Shown one piece after another: positions 1-11,412 of a stretch of DNA of 64,000 bases. Position 1 is the stretch's first letter, and each line of letters starts with the position of its first letter. Under the pieces are notes generated by a model, which saw only the letters and a list, made by a program, of their open reading frames with translations, made no database searches and had not been told where the DNA came from. The DNA is from Archegozetes longisetosus. Lineage: Eukaryota; Arthropoda; Arachnida; Sarcoptiformes; Trhypochthoniidae. The stretch is taken from positions 7,647,855 to 7,711,854 of the forward strand of contig JAEMBT020000006.1 of the NCBI GenBank assembly GCA_018873245.2. The letters run 5' to 3'. The translations under genes and the position numbers were made by a program.

Positions 1-76
1 TTAAAAATACTTTATTTGTCTAATTAGTGTAAAAATCTCTTTGTATCAAATCGTTTTGTATCAAAATCTCGCAGGA

Positions 77-679
77 GTCAGTTTGGCAGAGGTCAGCTTA
101 GCAAAATCTCATTTTAACAAATCAGTTTAGGTTCAAGTAAACCCTCTCTTCCTTTTAGAGTAGTTACCGAGAGCTCGAGTTTTAAGAAGTTTCAAACATA
201 TGCTTGATGTTACATGTGAAAAATATTTCATTATCCATATAATCAATTCTGAAATTTTATTAAACAATGGCATAGTGTAAATAGGAGTTGTTATGCCAAG
301 TTAGTATGCATAAAACTAAAATTTTATTCAATTATTCAAAAAGTATGAGTAAATATTTTTAATAACCCTACTAATGAGTTAAAAGTTATTTCTAACTTTC
401 AAAACTCAACTTAAGTATTTGTGGAGTTCAATCTAGAAAATCTAACACTTAATTAGATGTTTTTAGTCCTGTTATTTCTGTTGACCGTTCGTGCTTAAGC
501 TTTTATTTGAATCCGTCGATTACTGTTAAATTTTCACTTTACGTAGGTAAATACGAATCAACCAACAAAATCTGGGGTTTAGGAACGACAAAGTGAGTTG
601 TAAAATTGATTCTGATTTGTTTCAGCTAAACTGACTAGTTAAAATGTGATTTTGCTAAATTGACTTCTGCCAAGCTGAC
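77..679. repeat. Inverted-repeat-bounded segment, possible degenerate MITE
   Basis: The stretch at 77-130 reappears in inverted orientation at 625-679. About 54 bases align with a handful of mismatches and one small gap; a shared core reads TTAGCAAAATC. Roughly 495 bases separate the arms, and these hold no open reading frame of note. The arrangement looks like an old non-autonomous DNA transposon of about 600 bases, but I see no clear target-site duplication outside the arms. It lies just downstream of the 3' end of the Rab-GAP gene at 902. Confidence 0.5.
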
Positions 680-901
680 ACCAATGAAAATCTCTTCCAG
701 TATTTGAGAAATTAAGACAATACTCATCTAGAAGCCAAAAGTTAGCAAAATTATAATCATTAATAAGTTTAATCATTTTTCTACATTTATACAAAATTTA
801 TACAATTTATATTGAGACAATTTTACGAAATGATGACACAGACTGTTGTATAATTGGGTTCTTTTCAAACTATCATAACTAAACACTAAATTTCGGTCAA
901 C

Positions 902-3900
902 TCATTGTTGGACGCAATCGTGACTTTTGAACATAAATTTCACATTAATTAAAGAGCTGACAGATGTATAAACAACTAATGTAAGATTAAATTCAGTTTC
1001 GTCTTTCAACAATCTGACTATTTTGATTGCGTTAATTTCTGAAATATCTGCTAGTTTGTCAGTTAAAACTATGCTTTTCCTCCAATTATTATCATATTTA
1101 TATTCAATTGCAATCGCAGACGAACTTTTGGTAACTAAAATAATAAAGTTTTCCAATGATTTATCTTTTGTGCGTGAGTCTAGTGATTTATGATCTGATG
1201 AGTGAGACATAAGTACCGAATCATCCAATGAAAAACATTGTATATCAAAAATTTCCTCATTCGAGTCATACAGTCTTTCTTTATGTGTTTTTTCTGTTAG
1301 AATATCAATGGCTTTCATGAGTTTACCATTGATTGGATCACTTTTAACAACAATTAATGAACTGTTTTGATTACTATATACTGAAAACTTATGAATACTA
1401 AAGCAATCGGTACTAATGGTTGTATAAACATCTAAAGTATTTGTGTCAAAAGCTATGAATTTATGTGTGTTGTTATTATTGCAAAGTGTGTCCAACCAAA
1501 TAAGTTTAGACTTCTTATCCAAATCAGCTGAAACTACTTTTGAGAACTTGTCATTTAATAAAATAGTGTTTTCAACCTTTTTACTATCTAATATATATTT
1601 TGAAATTAGACCCGAATAACTTATGATTATTGCCCAATTAAACTCTTCTAAATAAAAACCATCACATGCGTCAAAGTCAACTCCAATCAAATCAATCTTC
1701 ATCCCATCCTTGGCTTTACATAGAGTTTTTGATGAACTGTGACTGCCTACTAGTCTATTGCCATCGTTTGATATGCCAATGATCATAGCATTTTTGAAAG
1801 GGAACTCAGTTTTGCGAGACCTCTCACTATCTTCCACATAAAGTATATTGATCTGATTCACGCCTCTATCACCTCTTCTACAAACAGCAACTTTAGTTTT
1901 ATCCAAACTGATAACTATTCTGCATTCATCCCTATAACTCATGGTCTTAAGACCTAATATTTCACTGCTTCTCCTTCTTATCCACTGAGTAGTCGTTTCT
2001 TTTGTGATCGGCTGAACAGACTTTTCAATCTGAGAAGTGATTTGCTTGACATAGAAGGACCTGCGAGTTGCCATATATTTCCTTTTTGGTAGCTTGACAT
2101 CATGAAAAGCAATCCTTTTGAGCTGATAAAGGTCATAAGAATTTTTAGCTGTTTCCCGAATCATATTAATCAGATCGCCTGAACTGTTCGATTCAATAGG
2201 ACACGAGTCGAGTCCCATTTTTATTAACGCTAGACTAAATCGAAACAATACTTTAACGCCTTCCAACCAGAAACAATCAATTATGAATAAGCGGATCTGA
2301 AAAACTTATTCAATTTAGTCGTTTGAATGTTTGAGTTGAAGATTAAATTTATCATATTAATCAATACATTTGGGAAATATTGATTTTGTTTTGCATCAAT
2401 GCTATTCAGTTTGAAAACCTTATTTGTTATCTTAGTATAAGTCAAATGAATGCGGTCATCAAAGCTATCCAAGCTTGTATAATTCAAGTTGAAGAGCGTT
2501 TTTTAATTTTTAAAAATCTTTTTAACTGTCAATATTGATATTTGATTTAGTTTGAATTTTTTTACTTTTTGTAAATTCAATATTTACAATTTACATGATT
2601 TGCTGTCATGTAATGCCCTGTCATTTCTAGAAGCACTCTCATTTCTAGAAGCACTCTCCAGTTTCATGAAAGGCATTCAATAACTTTGTAACCAATCCGA
2701 ATGTAAATCAATTCTCATTACGAAACTTCGATGATTTGCAATTTGTTTAGTATTGTCTTTAAAATGAACTGAATTAGAATTAGAAAATGCAAACTTATTG
2801 CGCAAGTAAAGGAACAACTTGAAATTGCATCTTAAGTATGACTTGGAGATATTTAAACGTTAGCAGATGACTTAAAGTTTGATAACAAACTGGATTGGCT
2901 TTGTTTGGTAAAATTGAAACACATCTTGTGAAGCAAGAAATGGTTATTTAAATTTAGAGAAGGTGTCAGTATAGTTGAACAGATGATATGCATTATATGC
3001 TTTGTGGCCAACTATACTGAAAAGCTAAACTTGAAAACCTATCGACCGATAACAATAAACTGTTACTTCCCATTAGGCCTTAAACTATATCGCGTTTTCG
3101 TTTGTTCGCTCTTCACTCATGTTTAAGGCTCAATCAGTTGTATATTGAGCTAAGGAGTAAAGAAATGATTTTTTAAATTATTTCAAGTATCAATTCGATA
3201 TTTTGGAGTACAAAACAAAGCAATAAAAACTTATGACGAAGCAGACTTCAACTTTTATGCTTATAGAAAATAAGTATTTTCAATAAACAATAAGAGACAA
3301 AGCTAACCAAATACATAAATCGATATATTTTCAATTTTAAACAATCATAACTTAGTAATAGAATAGTGAAAATAAAGCAAATTTAAAAGAGCGAAATGAG
3401 AAGTGACCCTCACGTGGCACGTGCCCTATAGGGCCAGGTGTTATTCATTCAGTAACAGGTAATACACGCATCAATAGGGCTTTGACGAATGCTTCGCTCC
3501 CTTTAATTTAGTGGTACTAAAGCATCAGTCGGGCCTTAGCCAGGGCTTATTCAGGCATCTGGCACGCGACACATGCGACCCATCCATCCATTGAATGGGC
3601 ATCTGCTTTCTTGTTATCTAAACTCTTTCAATATGTTGTTAAAAGCACAATAATTACTTAAAACACATGCTAATATTTTTGCTCTAAAACAAGTCTAGCT
3701 TTTTGTCTGTACTCAGCCATATTATAAACTTGAAATTTCATTTTTTATCAATTTTTCCTCAAGCTTGATAACTATAAATTTGAAAAATTAACTACAAATC
3801 AAACGCGCGAATGAGATGTAAAATCGTATATTTTCAATGAATATCTAATGCAGATGTTCAAAAGATGTTCAAAAGCTGTAAAACTGCTCGAAAGACTCAA

Positions 3901-6900
3901 ACAATTAATGCCTTATTTACTCTGCCGAGAATCTTCTGACAAACGTGACTGAATGAAGGCCTCTATATTTGGTGTATAACTAAACAACAAAGTATACCGC
4001 TTTCAGACTAAATCGTATGAACCAAATTACTTTGCTTTTAAGTAATGACTAATTCTGCTGCACTAAACAAACATAGACTGAACATTTGATATGAAAATTT
4101 CGGATTAAATCCTATATTTAATGTATAATATATGTTTACAATTATGCTTATATTTTATTGATATTATACTTATAGGAGTAGCAATGCTAGATGAAAGAAA
4201 GTTAAGCCGATTTATTTATTTACTATATCGGGACACTTCCGCTATTGGTTTTAGCGAATTTACCAGTTATACATCTTTAGACTGATGATATTTTTATATT
4301 TCAACGGTACATGTATTTTAATCATAAAGAATAATTTGTTGGATTGAACGGGCCTTCACTGAAGCTGTAGTATATTTTCGAAATTTATGCATTGGTTTTG
4401 TTAGTCAGTATTGTTAAATTGAATACAGAACTAGCGAATTGCAGCTTTTGACTATTGCTGAAGTGGTATAGAATAACCAGAGTGAATGCCAGGTGCAGTT
4501 GTTTAGTTTTGTTAGCGGGGGAAGCGCTGGGGATATAGACTGTAACGCGTGCTCGAGATTTGGCGACGTGCTGCACGTATTGGGGCTTTTCAGTTCTCCT
4601 CCGGGCCAACTTATACTTTGTGTTAACTCTGCGATCATCGCCAGTTTAAAAACATCTGCAGTAAGACATTTTCGCTTATTTTAAGTTCAAACCTCAACGA
4701 AGAAAGTTTTATTGAACTTTGTGCTATAAACTTTTAGTTATGGCTAAGCGTTGGTAGCATTGATCAAATGCTCCTTTTCAGTTGTTTCTCTAATATTCAT
4801 ATTATTCATCTTAATAAGTAAAAATACTTGGATATTAGTCAACTTCTTTCGATTCATCTCAATTTAATAGTGAATTTTGTTTAGTCATAAAACAATTGCT
4901 CATAAATTTGAAAATGTATTCACAAACGGCTTTACTTTTGGCAATTTTATCAATAGCAAGAGGGGCTCCAGCGGTAACGCAAACTGATATGAATGAAATG
5001 TCAAATGCAATTTCAAAATCAAATGAGAGGCCAACAGTTTCTACTACTACTGCTGCTTCAACGACATACACTTCTAACAAGGAGCGAAACTGGCTGTTAA
5101 CCAAAGCCTGGCTCATCGATAATATAAACCGTTTGAGACATGAATTTAACGAACTCGAGAGAGACTACAGCCATCATGTCGAGACGTCTAAAACTCTGAA
5201 TAGTAATAAAGACAAACAACTAGTGCAAGACATCGCAACGTTAAGAGCTGACCACACAGTCCTATCTCAACAACAAAACCAAATCATCCAATTAATCAAA
5301 AAAAATCAAATACTCAATAAGAAGACTAATTATGAATCAAACGACCATTTGAAAGCTAGCGAAACGACAACCAACTCCTATTTGATTAAAAAGCGACATA
5401 AGAAAAGACATTCAAATTTCAAACATTTTCAGCAAAAGGAACAAATGTTTGAGGACCAAACCAAACGCAATATGTCTGAAGTGTTCGCTGAAATGTCTGC
5501 TTTACACGACATCACTTTAACTCTTTTCGAGGATTTAGTGAATCTTGAAAAGAAGATAAATGATAAATCTGAACAATAAGTTCAATTTGAACAATTAAAG
5601 CTCAATAAACGCTTAAGAAATGTCAGTCATTAAATGTGCTCTTTTGGAAGTTAATCAATAAAATACAAGATCTCAACTGAAAAGTGATATTCGGAGACAA
5701 TTTTGTAGATTGAATATATTGTTATATAAGTCCTATAGATTTGCCTCTAATATAACATTGATATTTGGGATATGAGGTCATATCAATCGTCAACTGTACA
5801 AAATGCACTTCTGTCAAATTTATTTATTATGCTTAATTTAAATAGTGTAAATTTTTTTAATTTAATCTATTAGATTTTTATGTTTATATTAATAAATGCA
5901 CTTTTTGTTGAAATAAATCTGTTTCCTTAATTCATTTTCGCTTTTAGCACACATCCCATTATTCAAGTATTCGTTATTAAGGCAAAGATTCAATACTCGA
6001 CAGTTTTAGTGTTAGAATTTTGCCAAAATAATTCAAATATGCATTTAAGTTAGACAGAAATTATTCATCTCAACAATACTTCTAACTATTGTCAGTTGAA
6101 TTTTTTAGTTTGGAGTATGTTTAGAAAAAGATTCAAAAATATGGGTAAGATAAGTATGATTTACCTGCCAGGGCACAGATGCATGAAATAAAGAAAGAAA
6201 CCAATTCAATGACAGCGCACTAGTAATCTCTTCGAGCATCAAATCTGGAAATCTCTTTGTTTTCGTGTTAGAAATGATACTTGAAATCAAGTCTTTCAGA
6301 AGCATCTGATCCGCTCGAGCTCCTGATTCAATAATTAAATAGTTAGTATTAAGTTTGATAAATTATTGCTAAATAATATGAAAATTAGTAGTTAAAAAAG
6401 ATATTGGTCAAAAATGTCAAGAGATAAAGCCCGCAGAGCATATGTGGTGTGTGCATCAAGCTCCACAGCAATAATTATGAACTTAAAGCAAGTGCGCGGT
6501 AGCGCTCATTCAGTCTCATCTAGTCCTATATGTGAGCGTAATTTGCAAATACAACAGCGCAATCTTGCCTTCTAGTTAGTTAACTTCACAATAATTGCTT
6601 ATCAGTAGTATTTCTATTCATTCTTACCTGTCAAATGACAGTCGTAGTAATGAGGAGGAAAATAATGATCTATTATACAAATCAGACCCCTATAAGAAAC
6701 AGTAATAAATCATTTTTAAAATAAATAATATATAAGTCATAATTGGATTGATAGGAAGTTAATTAAAAAATTGAATCTCATTAAAAATAATATTGAAAGA
6801 AAAATCTGATTCTACCATAAACTATGTAATATTCTGTATCTTTTCAAGAAAATGTCAAATTTGATAACATAAACTGTTAAAAAAAACATTACATGAGAGA

Positions 6901-9100
6901 ATTTTCTTCGTTGCCATCAAAGACTATGAGAAGTAACGCTGCGATAAAATTCATTCCCTGACAATATCCAACTTTAGAGTTAACATAAACACAATATCCA
7001 ATGAGTATATGACGCAATTTTGAGATCTATATAATAAAAAATAATTATTGAAGTAACCCTATATTTGTGAAATAGTAAAAATCTCACTCCATCTGCATCT
7101 CTAAACATTTTATGGTTAGGAAATGTTCGCCAAACGTCTAATTCGATTTGACGCAAAACATCGATTTGTGAATTATCAGTTTGCTTCTCATTTTCAACTA
7201 TTTGCTTTAAGATTTCACTGACCTATTAAATTATGATCACAACTCTAATCAGTGTCTAATTGGTGTGATACTAAAATTGATTACATTTATATCTTGATTG
7301 ATCTTGGCTTTGATGAAAGTGAGCCATATCTGAGGTCTGATTTGGTTAGGAATCCCGTATTCACGAATTAAACATTTAATGCTTTCACAACCGATTGACC
7401 AGTATTTACAGGAACGAGCATTAAGTAGTTCACTGACTAGATATTTTAGATAATCGTGATCCTCTTCTTCTGGATCCAACAATTCTTCTTTGTTTGTCAT
7501 AAAGCCGAATTTGTCAACAGAACTGTCAAATTGAGGTGAATTGTGATATCTTTTTGCTATGTCTAATGTCCTTTTGATGATTGAAGATTTCAGAGGAATC
7601 TGATTTTTAAAATAATCATAAAATATAATCAATATTGATTTTTAAATATTCTAGTTTAGTCGATCATAAAAATTGGATTAAATAAAATCTCTCAAGATCA
7701 GATTGAAAAGAATCAGTTAATATCTGGATTAGCTATCGTTCAGATTGTTTTGATCAAACTTTGAAGTAGTTAAAACTGCACAACTCAAAATCTGTTCAAA
7801 TAGCTCACTCATTTGCATTAAGTACCCTTGAAAACTTAATTAACCCACGATAGCAACGAGAAAAACCTTTGGTATGTCAACTTTCTATTGATTCACTTTG
7901 ACTTGTTGCCAAATTTAATTTATAATTTGCTTTGATTACTATTTTAAATATTCTAGGTTTGTTAACATCTTCAGATATTATGATCTGTTGGAAAGCATGA
8001 CACCGCAATGCATGTTGCTATCATGGATTATTAAGTTTCTAAGTGTAAAGTAATGACTGTTCCTCAGATGACACATATGTTCCAACTAACGGCAAGTCTA
8101 AGGCATTAATATACGAGTAATTTGCAGAATAAATATTAAAGTTCAAAAAAGCTCAAAGCTAAGAAAAACGAGATCTATTTAGAATTTGAAATAAGCATAG
8201 AAAGATATTTTACCGTTTGTTGCAATGCAAGACATGAAAAGTTGTATATTATTGAATTAAAATCATCGAATAAATCTGTAGACTCTGTGACAACAAATTC
8301 ATCGTTTTCCTCGAACGTATTTTCACTAAACAATTGTAATTTATAAATTCATTCAGACTGTTAATATACAGCACAAAGTTAGCTTAATTCTAAAATATTT
8401 TACAGAATTAATTAATATTAATAAAACTACACCTTTGCTCATTTTAATTTCAATTTTTCTAACTAAAAGCTAAGCATTTCTGTGGCAATATAGCATTAAA
8501 TCTCGATTGATGTCCTATTTTGTTAGTTAGCACCAGGACTCTAACCTGGATCGGGATAAGATCAATTTTGCTTAATACAGTATTAACTTCATTTGTCAAA
8601 CATTTGAAAACTACTACTGCAAGGGATAAAGCTTGTTGGAAACTCTAAGATAGAGGAGAAACTTATGATGCATTTTTACAAGTTTTAGTTAACTTTATAT
8701 CTTTACTTCTTTTAATAGATTTTTCAGATTAACAATCATAATCTGTTGCATTTAGCTATATTTTTATATAGATTCTATTAAGCTATACTTCCAATGAAAA
8801 ACTTCTAAGAAAGCTCAAATATAAGATAAGTGACTTGTTGAAAGCCTTTCTGCATTAGAGAAATAGTAAGGTTATAGTATAAATCTATGATACTTACAAA
8901 GTTATAGCTGAATCAGACGAAGAACCAGACCGATACCTTCTGTAATTTATTTTTTTCATCGCTCTACCATTTGACTTATTACTATAATTGATTGAATTAT
9001 GCTGATTATTAAAGTTAATATCAGTTATGTTATTCATTTTGCTGCCATTATCATTGTTGCTAATGTCTAAATATGCACTATTTAGGATAAATGAACTCAT
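902..9100 (-). CDS. GRTP1-like TBC-domain Rab GTPase-activating protein with long C-terminal extension
   Basis: Eight exons on the reverse strand, in transcript order: 9100-8898, 8325-8214, 7599-7285, 7222-7088, 7026-6893, 6689-6628, 6322-6165 and 2296-902, giving about 837 residues. Residues about 180-402 form a TBC domain, which stimulates GTP hydrolysis by Rab GTPases in membrane traffic. The arginine finger sits in IELDVWR (R242) and the glutamine finger in GYCQG (Q278). The domain ends with the typical IDCFWLEGVKVLFRF block at the start of the last exon. The closest family I recall is GRTP1 (growth hormone-regulated TBC protein 1). The last exon continues for about 435 more residues that GRTP1 lacks. 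This part is rich in beta-strand-like, hydroxyl-rich segments and might be a propeller, but I recognise no repeat motif. The last intron (2297-6164) is 3.9 kb and contains a gene on the other strand. The TBC call is firm; the function of the tail is unknown. Confidence 0.82.
2621..2656. repeat. Tandem duplication of an 18-base unit
   Basis: The unit TCATTTCTAGAAGCACTC occurs twice head to tail with no mismatch, at 2621-2638 and 2639-2656, within the large last intron of the Rab-GAP gene. It looks like a recent local duplication; no function is suggested. Confidence 0.85.
3411..3423. promoter_or_regulatory. Two CACGTG E-boxes one base apart in a GC-rich island
   Basis: CACGTG occurs at 3411-3416 and again at 3418-3423, followed at once by the palindrome GCCCTATAGGGC. 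CACGTG is the classical site of bHLH proteins of the Myc/Max and USF type. The pair sits in an island (about 3405-3620) clearly richer in G+C than its surroundings, inside the large Rab-GAP intron and about 1.5 kb upstream of the nested secreted-protein gene. Regulatory use is inference; the sites themselves are seen directly. Confidence 0.35.
4914..5579 (+). CDS. Small secreted coiled-coil protein nested in the Rab-GAP intron
   Basis: A single uninterrupted exon encodes 221 residues and is not recognised as any known family. The first ATG in frame, at 4914, begins a good signal peptide (MYSQTALLLAILSIARGAPA) with probable cleavage near residue 20. A Thr/Ser-rich stretch follows (about 40-55), then two heptad-like helical regions (about 65-140 and 170-220). 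Between them is a basic cluster, KKRHKKRH, near residues 156-163, which could be a proprotein convertase site. A polyadenylation signal AATAAA lies at 5604-5609. The gene is wholly inside the last intron of the reverse-strand Rab-GAP gene. A secreted ligand or matrix component is possible. Coding character is supported by the signal peptide and by base use less AT-rich than the flanks. Confidence 0.7.
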   Translation: MYSQTALLLAILSIARGAPAVTQTDMNEMSNAISKSNERPTVSTTTAASTTYTSNKERNWLLTKAWLIDNINRLRHEFNELERDYSHHVETSKTLNSNKDKQLVQDIATLRADHTVLSQQQNQIIQLIKKNQILNKKTNYESNDHLKASETTTNSYLIKKRHKKRHSNFKHFQQKEQMFEDQTKRNMSEVFAEMSALHDITLTLFEDLVNLEKKINDKSEQ

Positions 9101-9990
9101 GTTTGTTCAGCACCATATGTTATATAAAATAATCTTTAAAAGTTGTTTTTAGTTTCTTGCATAACAACACAAAATAAGTGCAATCGAATCAATTTAATAC
9201 TTTTAAAAAGTAAATTAAAGATTATTCAAACAAACTTAATGAATGATCGTAGTTTCAACTTTACAAAAGCTTATTATGCAATAAGAGTAATAAAATGTAA
9301 AGTCTACACCCATATATCATTTTTATCAATCACTGCCCATTTAATCTTACGGTAGTTTTACTGCATTCATCTACAGTATTCAGTTGGATCCAAAGCAGAA
9401 GTTGATGATTCACCTGTTGATACAAAGCCGTTACATCTATTACATTTACTTAATAAATTTGTTTATTAGAAAATGTGTTCTTTTCAAGCTTGCAACAAAC
9501 GTTTATACACTTCTGTCGTACAACATTATAGACTTATTAATAGACATGTAGAATGTGTTTACATATATGTTTGATAGATTCCATGTTTAATGAAGTTTCT
9601 AGCAATCCACTTTGAGCACCTACACTATATTTCCAAGTGCTTAGACTAAATCGCTAATACACCTGCATTTTCCAATATATTTGCCATTTATTATTCACAC
9701 AAATCATATCTTTCTCCCTAATTTTATGTTGCCAGTAAAGAAAATGCAATAAAATATTACAATATATCAAATAATCTTTAATAGATCACTTTATTAGTTC
9801 TATATCGCGATGTATGATAAGCCTACTTAATCCAGCATTAAATTACTTTGAATCCATCTTGTCAGAGCAAATGCTGTAACTTTTCCAGATAAACCTTCCA
9901 CAATGAGTATTTTTTGTTTTTTCTAACAATTTTTTATGTAACTTTCTTCATGTCTGATTAAACACAGAGCTGTAATGTTCTAAAATTTGC

Positions 9991-10643
9991 GGCTACGCAG
10001 TTATTTTTCAAAATGAAAATTTTCAAAATACCTTATTTTTAAAATGAATTTTTTCCTCCTTATTTGTTTGAACATAATTATTTTCAAATAAATATTTTCT
10101 AAATCTAAGAAAACTAAGTGATATACAAACTTCCGAAAAAGTAAAGTTTTGAATATATAGAAAGTGTACTTATGTTATGTACATAATAGTACTGTTGATA
10201 AATTATAGCTTTCTTTGCATGAAATGTATTAATCACTATACGATTTTCCATTATAAAGTTATCACATGAAACAATCACATTAATATAAAACTATCATCAA
10301 TTTTTAAATTTATGCACAACTTTGCTATACTCTATTAACTTAATGGCAAAAAATTGACTTATTAGACTGAATTGCACTCGTTTTCGTCAATAAACATATG
10401 ACAGGGAATAAGTATAAAGATCAATGAGTAAATTGTTTGTTTATACTTTGATTCATAATTTAAATCATTTGTTAAGTTTCCCGGAAATGTGTAAATAACT
10501 TAGTTTGAAAGTATAGATTTGAAAAATAATCTTTTAGAAAAACAGATTTTGTAAAAATCCACTTTGAAAATTTTTATTTTTAAAATATTTCCTTTGAAAA
10601 AAGTTTATTCAAAATTTTCATTTTGAAAAACTACTGTGTTACC
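9991..10643. mobile_element. MITE copy 1 with terminal inverted repeats and 9-base target duplication
   Basis: This 653-base element is about 97% identical by eye to 61237-61892. The left end begins GGCTACGCAGT and the right end closes with ACTGTGTTACC. The two ends are inverted copies over about 33 bases, sharing the core TTTTTCAAAATGAAAATTTT. The flanks AAAATTTGC (9982-9990) and AAAATTTGC (10644-10652) are identical, as expected of a target-site duplication. No transposase reading frame lies inside, so the element is non-autonomous. A duplication of 8-9 bases fits hAT, Merlin or Mutator-type superfamilies; the terminal sequence alone does not decide between them. Confidence 0.9.
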
Positions 10644-11391
10644 AAAATTTGCTCAATTCGTTTGATTTCGTGATTAAATCGAAAAAATAATCAAATATAT
10701 CAGTTTCATTTAAGTGGTTATCGTATATTACTTTTGGTTGCATATTTGCAATCCAAATATTCATTTTTTCATATTTATGAATTTATTTTAGTACTTTTCT
10801 CGTAAACATAGAATTAAATTCTTTATAAATTAGAGGATAATGTAGATTTTTAGATTTAATATCAGGATTTTGAATCACAAATTCAATGTGAAGTTAAGTG
10901 AGTTCTCAACTTTAAAAACATACTTAACGTTATCTCAAATCCTCTATAAATATTCAGCATCACGAATATGAATTAGGTCTCACGAAAACATAAGACTAAA
11001 TTGTATAGTCCAATCTTATCTCAATAATCCACCTATGATTAAGAAGTGCATCTTTTTAAAGAAAAATAAATATCCATCAGATGAAAAGCATATTTTCTGG
11101 AAATCAAAACAAAATTAGTCCTGTTCCGTCCGGAATCTAGTATACTAAATATCATAATATGGTCTATATATATATAGTATTGCAGAATAAAGTTTGCAAA
11201 TATGCAAAATTTTTCATCTTTCAAGTTGATTTTTAATATTCCCACATTAATAGTCAACTTAAATCAGTCTCCATGTCATGAAATATTATTTAAAAAGTTA
11301 TAATAAGTAAATACAGTTACTCATAAAACTATCGTGGAATAAATAAATGAATTAATGAGTTAATGTTTACAAAACGAATAATAGAAAACGA

Positions 11392-11412
11392 ATGATAATA
11401 ATAATAATAATA
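11392..11412. repeat. ATA/AAT trinucleotide microsatellite
   Basis: Six or more uninterrupted ATA units. Similar short runs occur near 15062-15082 and 23352-23375. Confidence 0.8.

Noticed and set aside
9991..10643. Interpretation of the two long repeats as a segmental duplication
   Set aside because: Homology stops exactly at the inverted ends and each copy has its own flanking direct duplication, which points to transposition.
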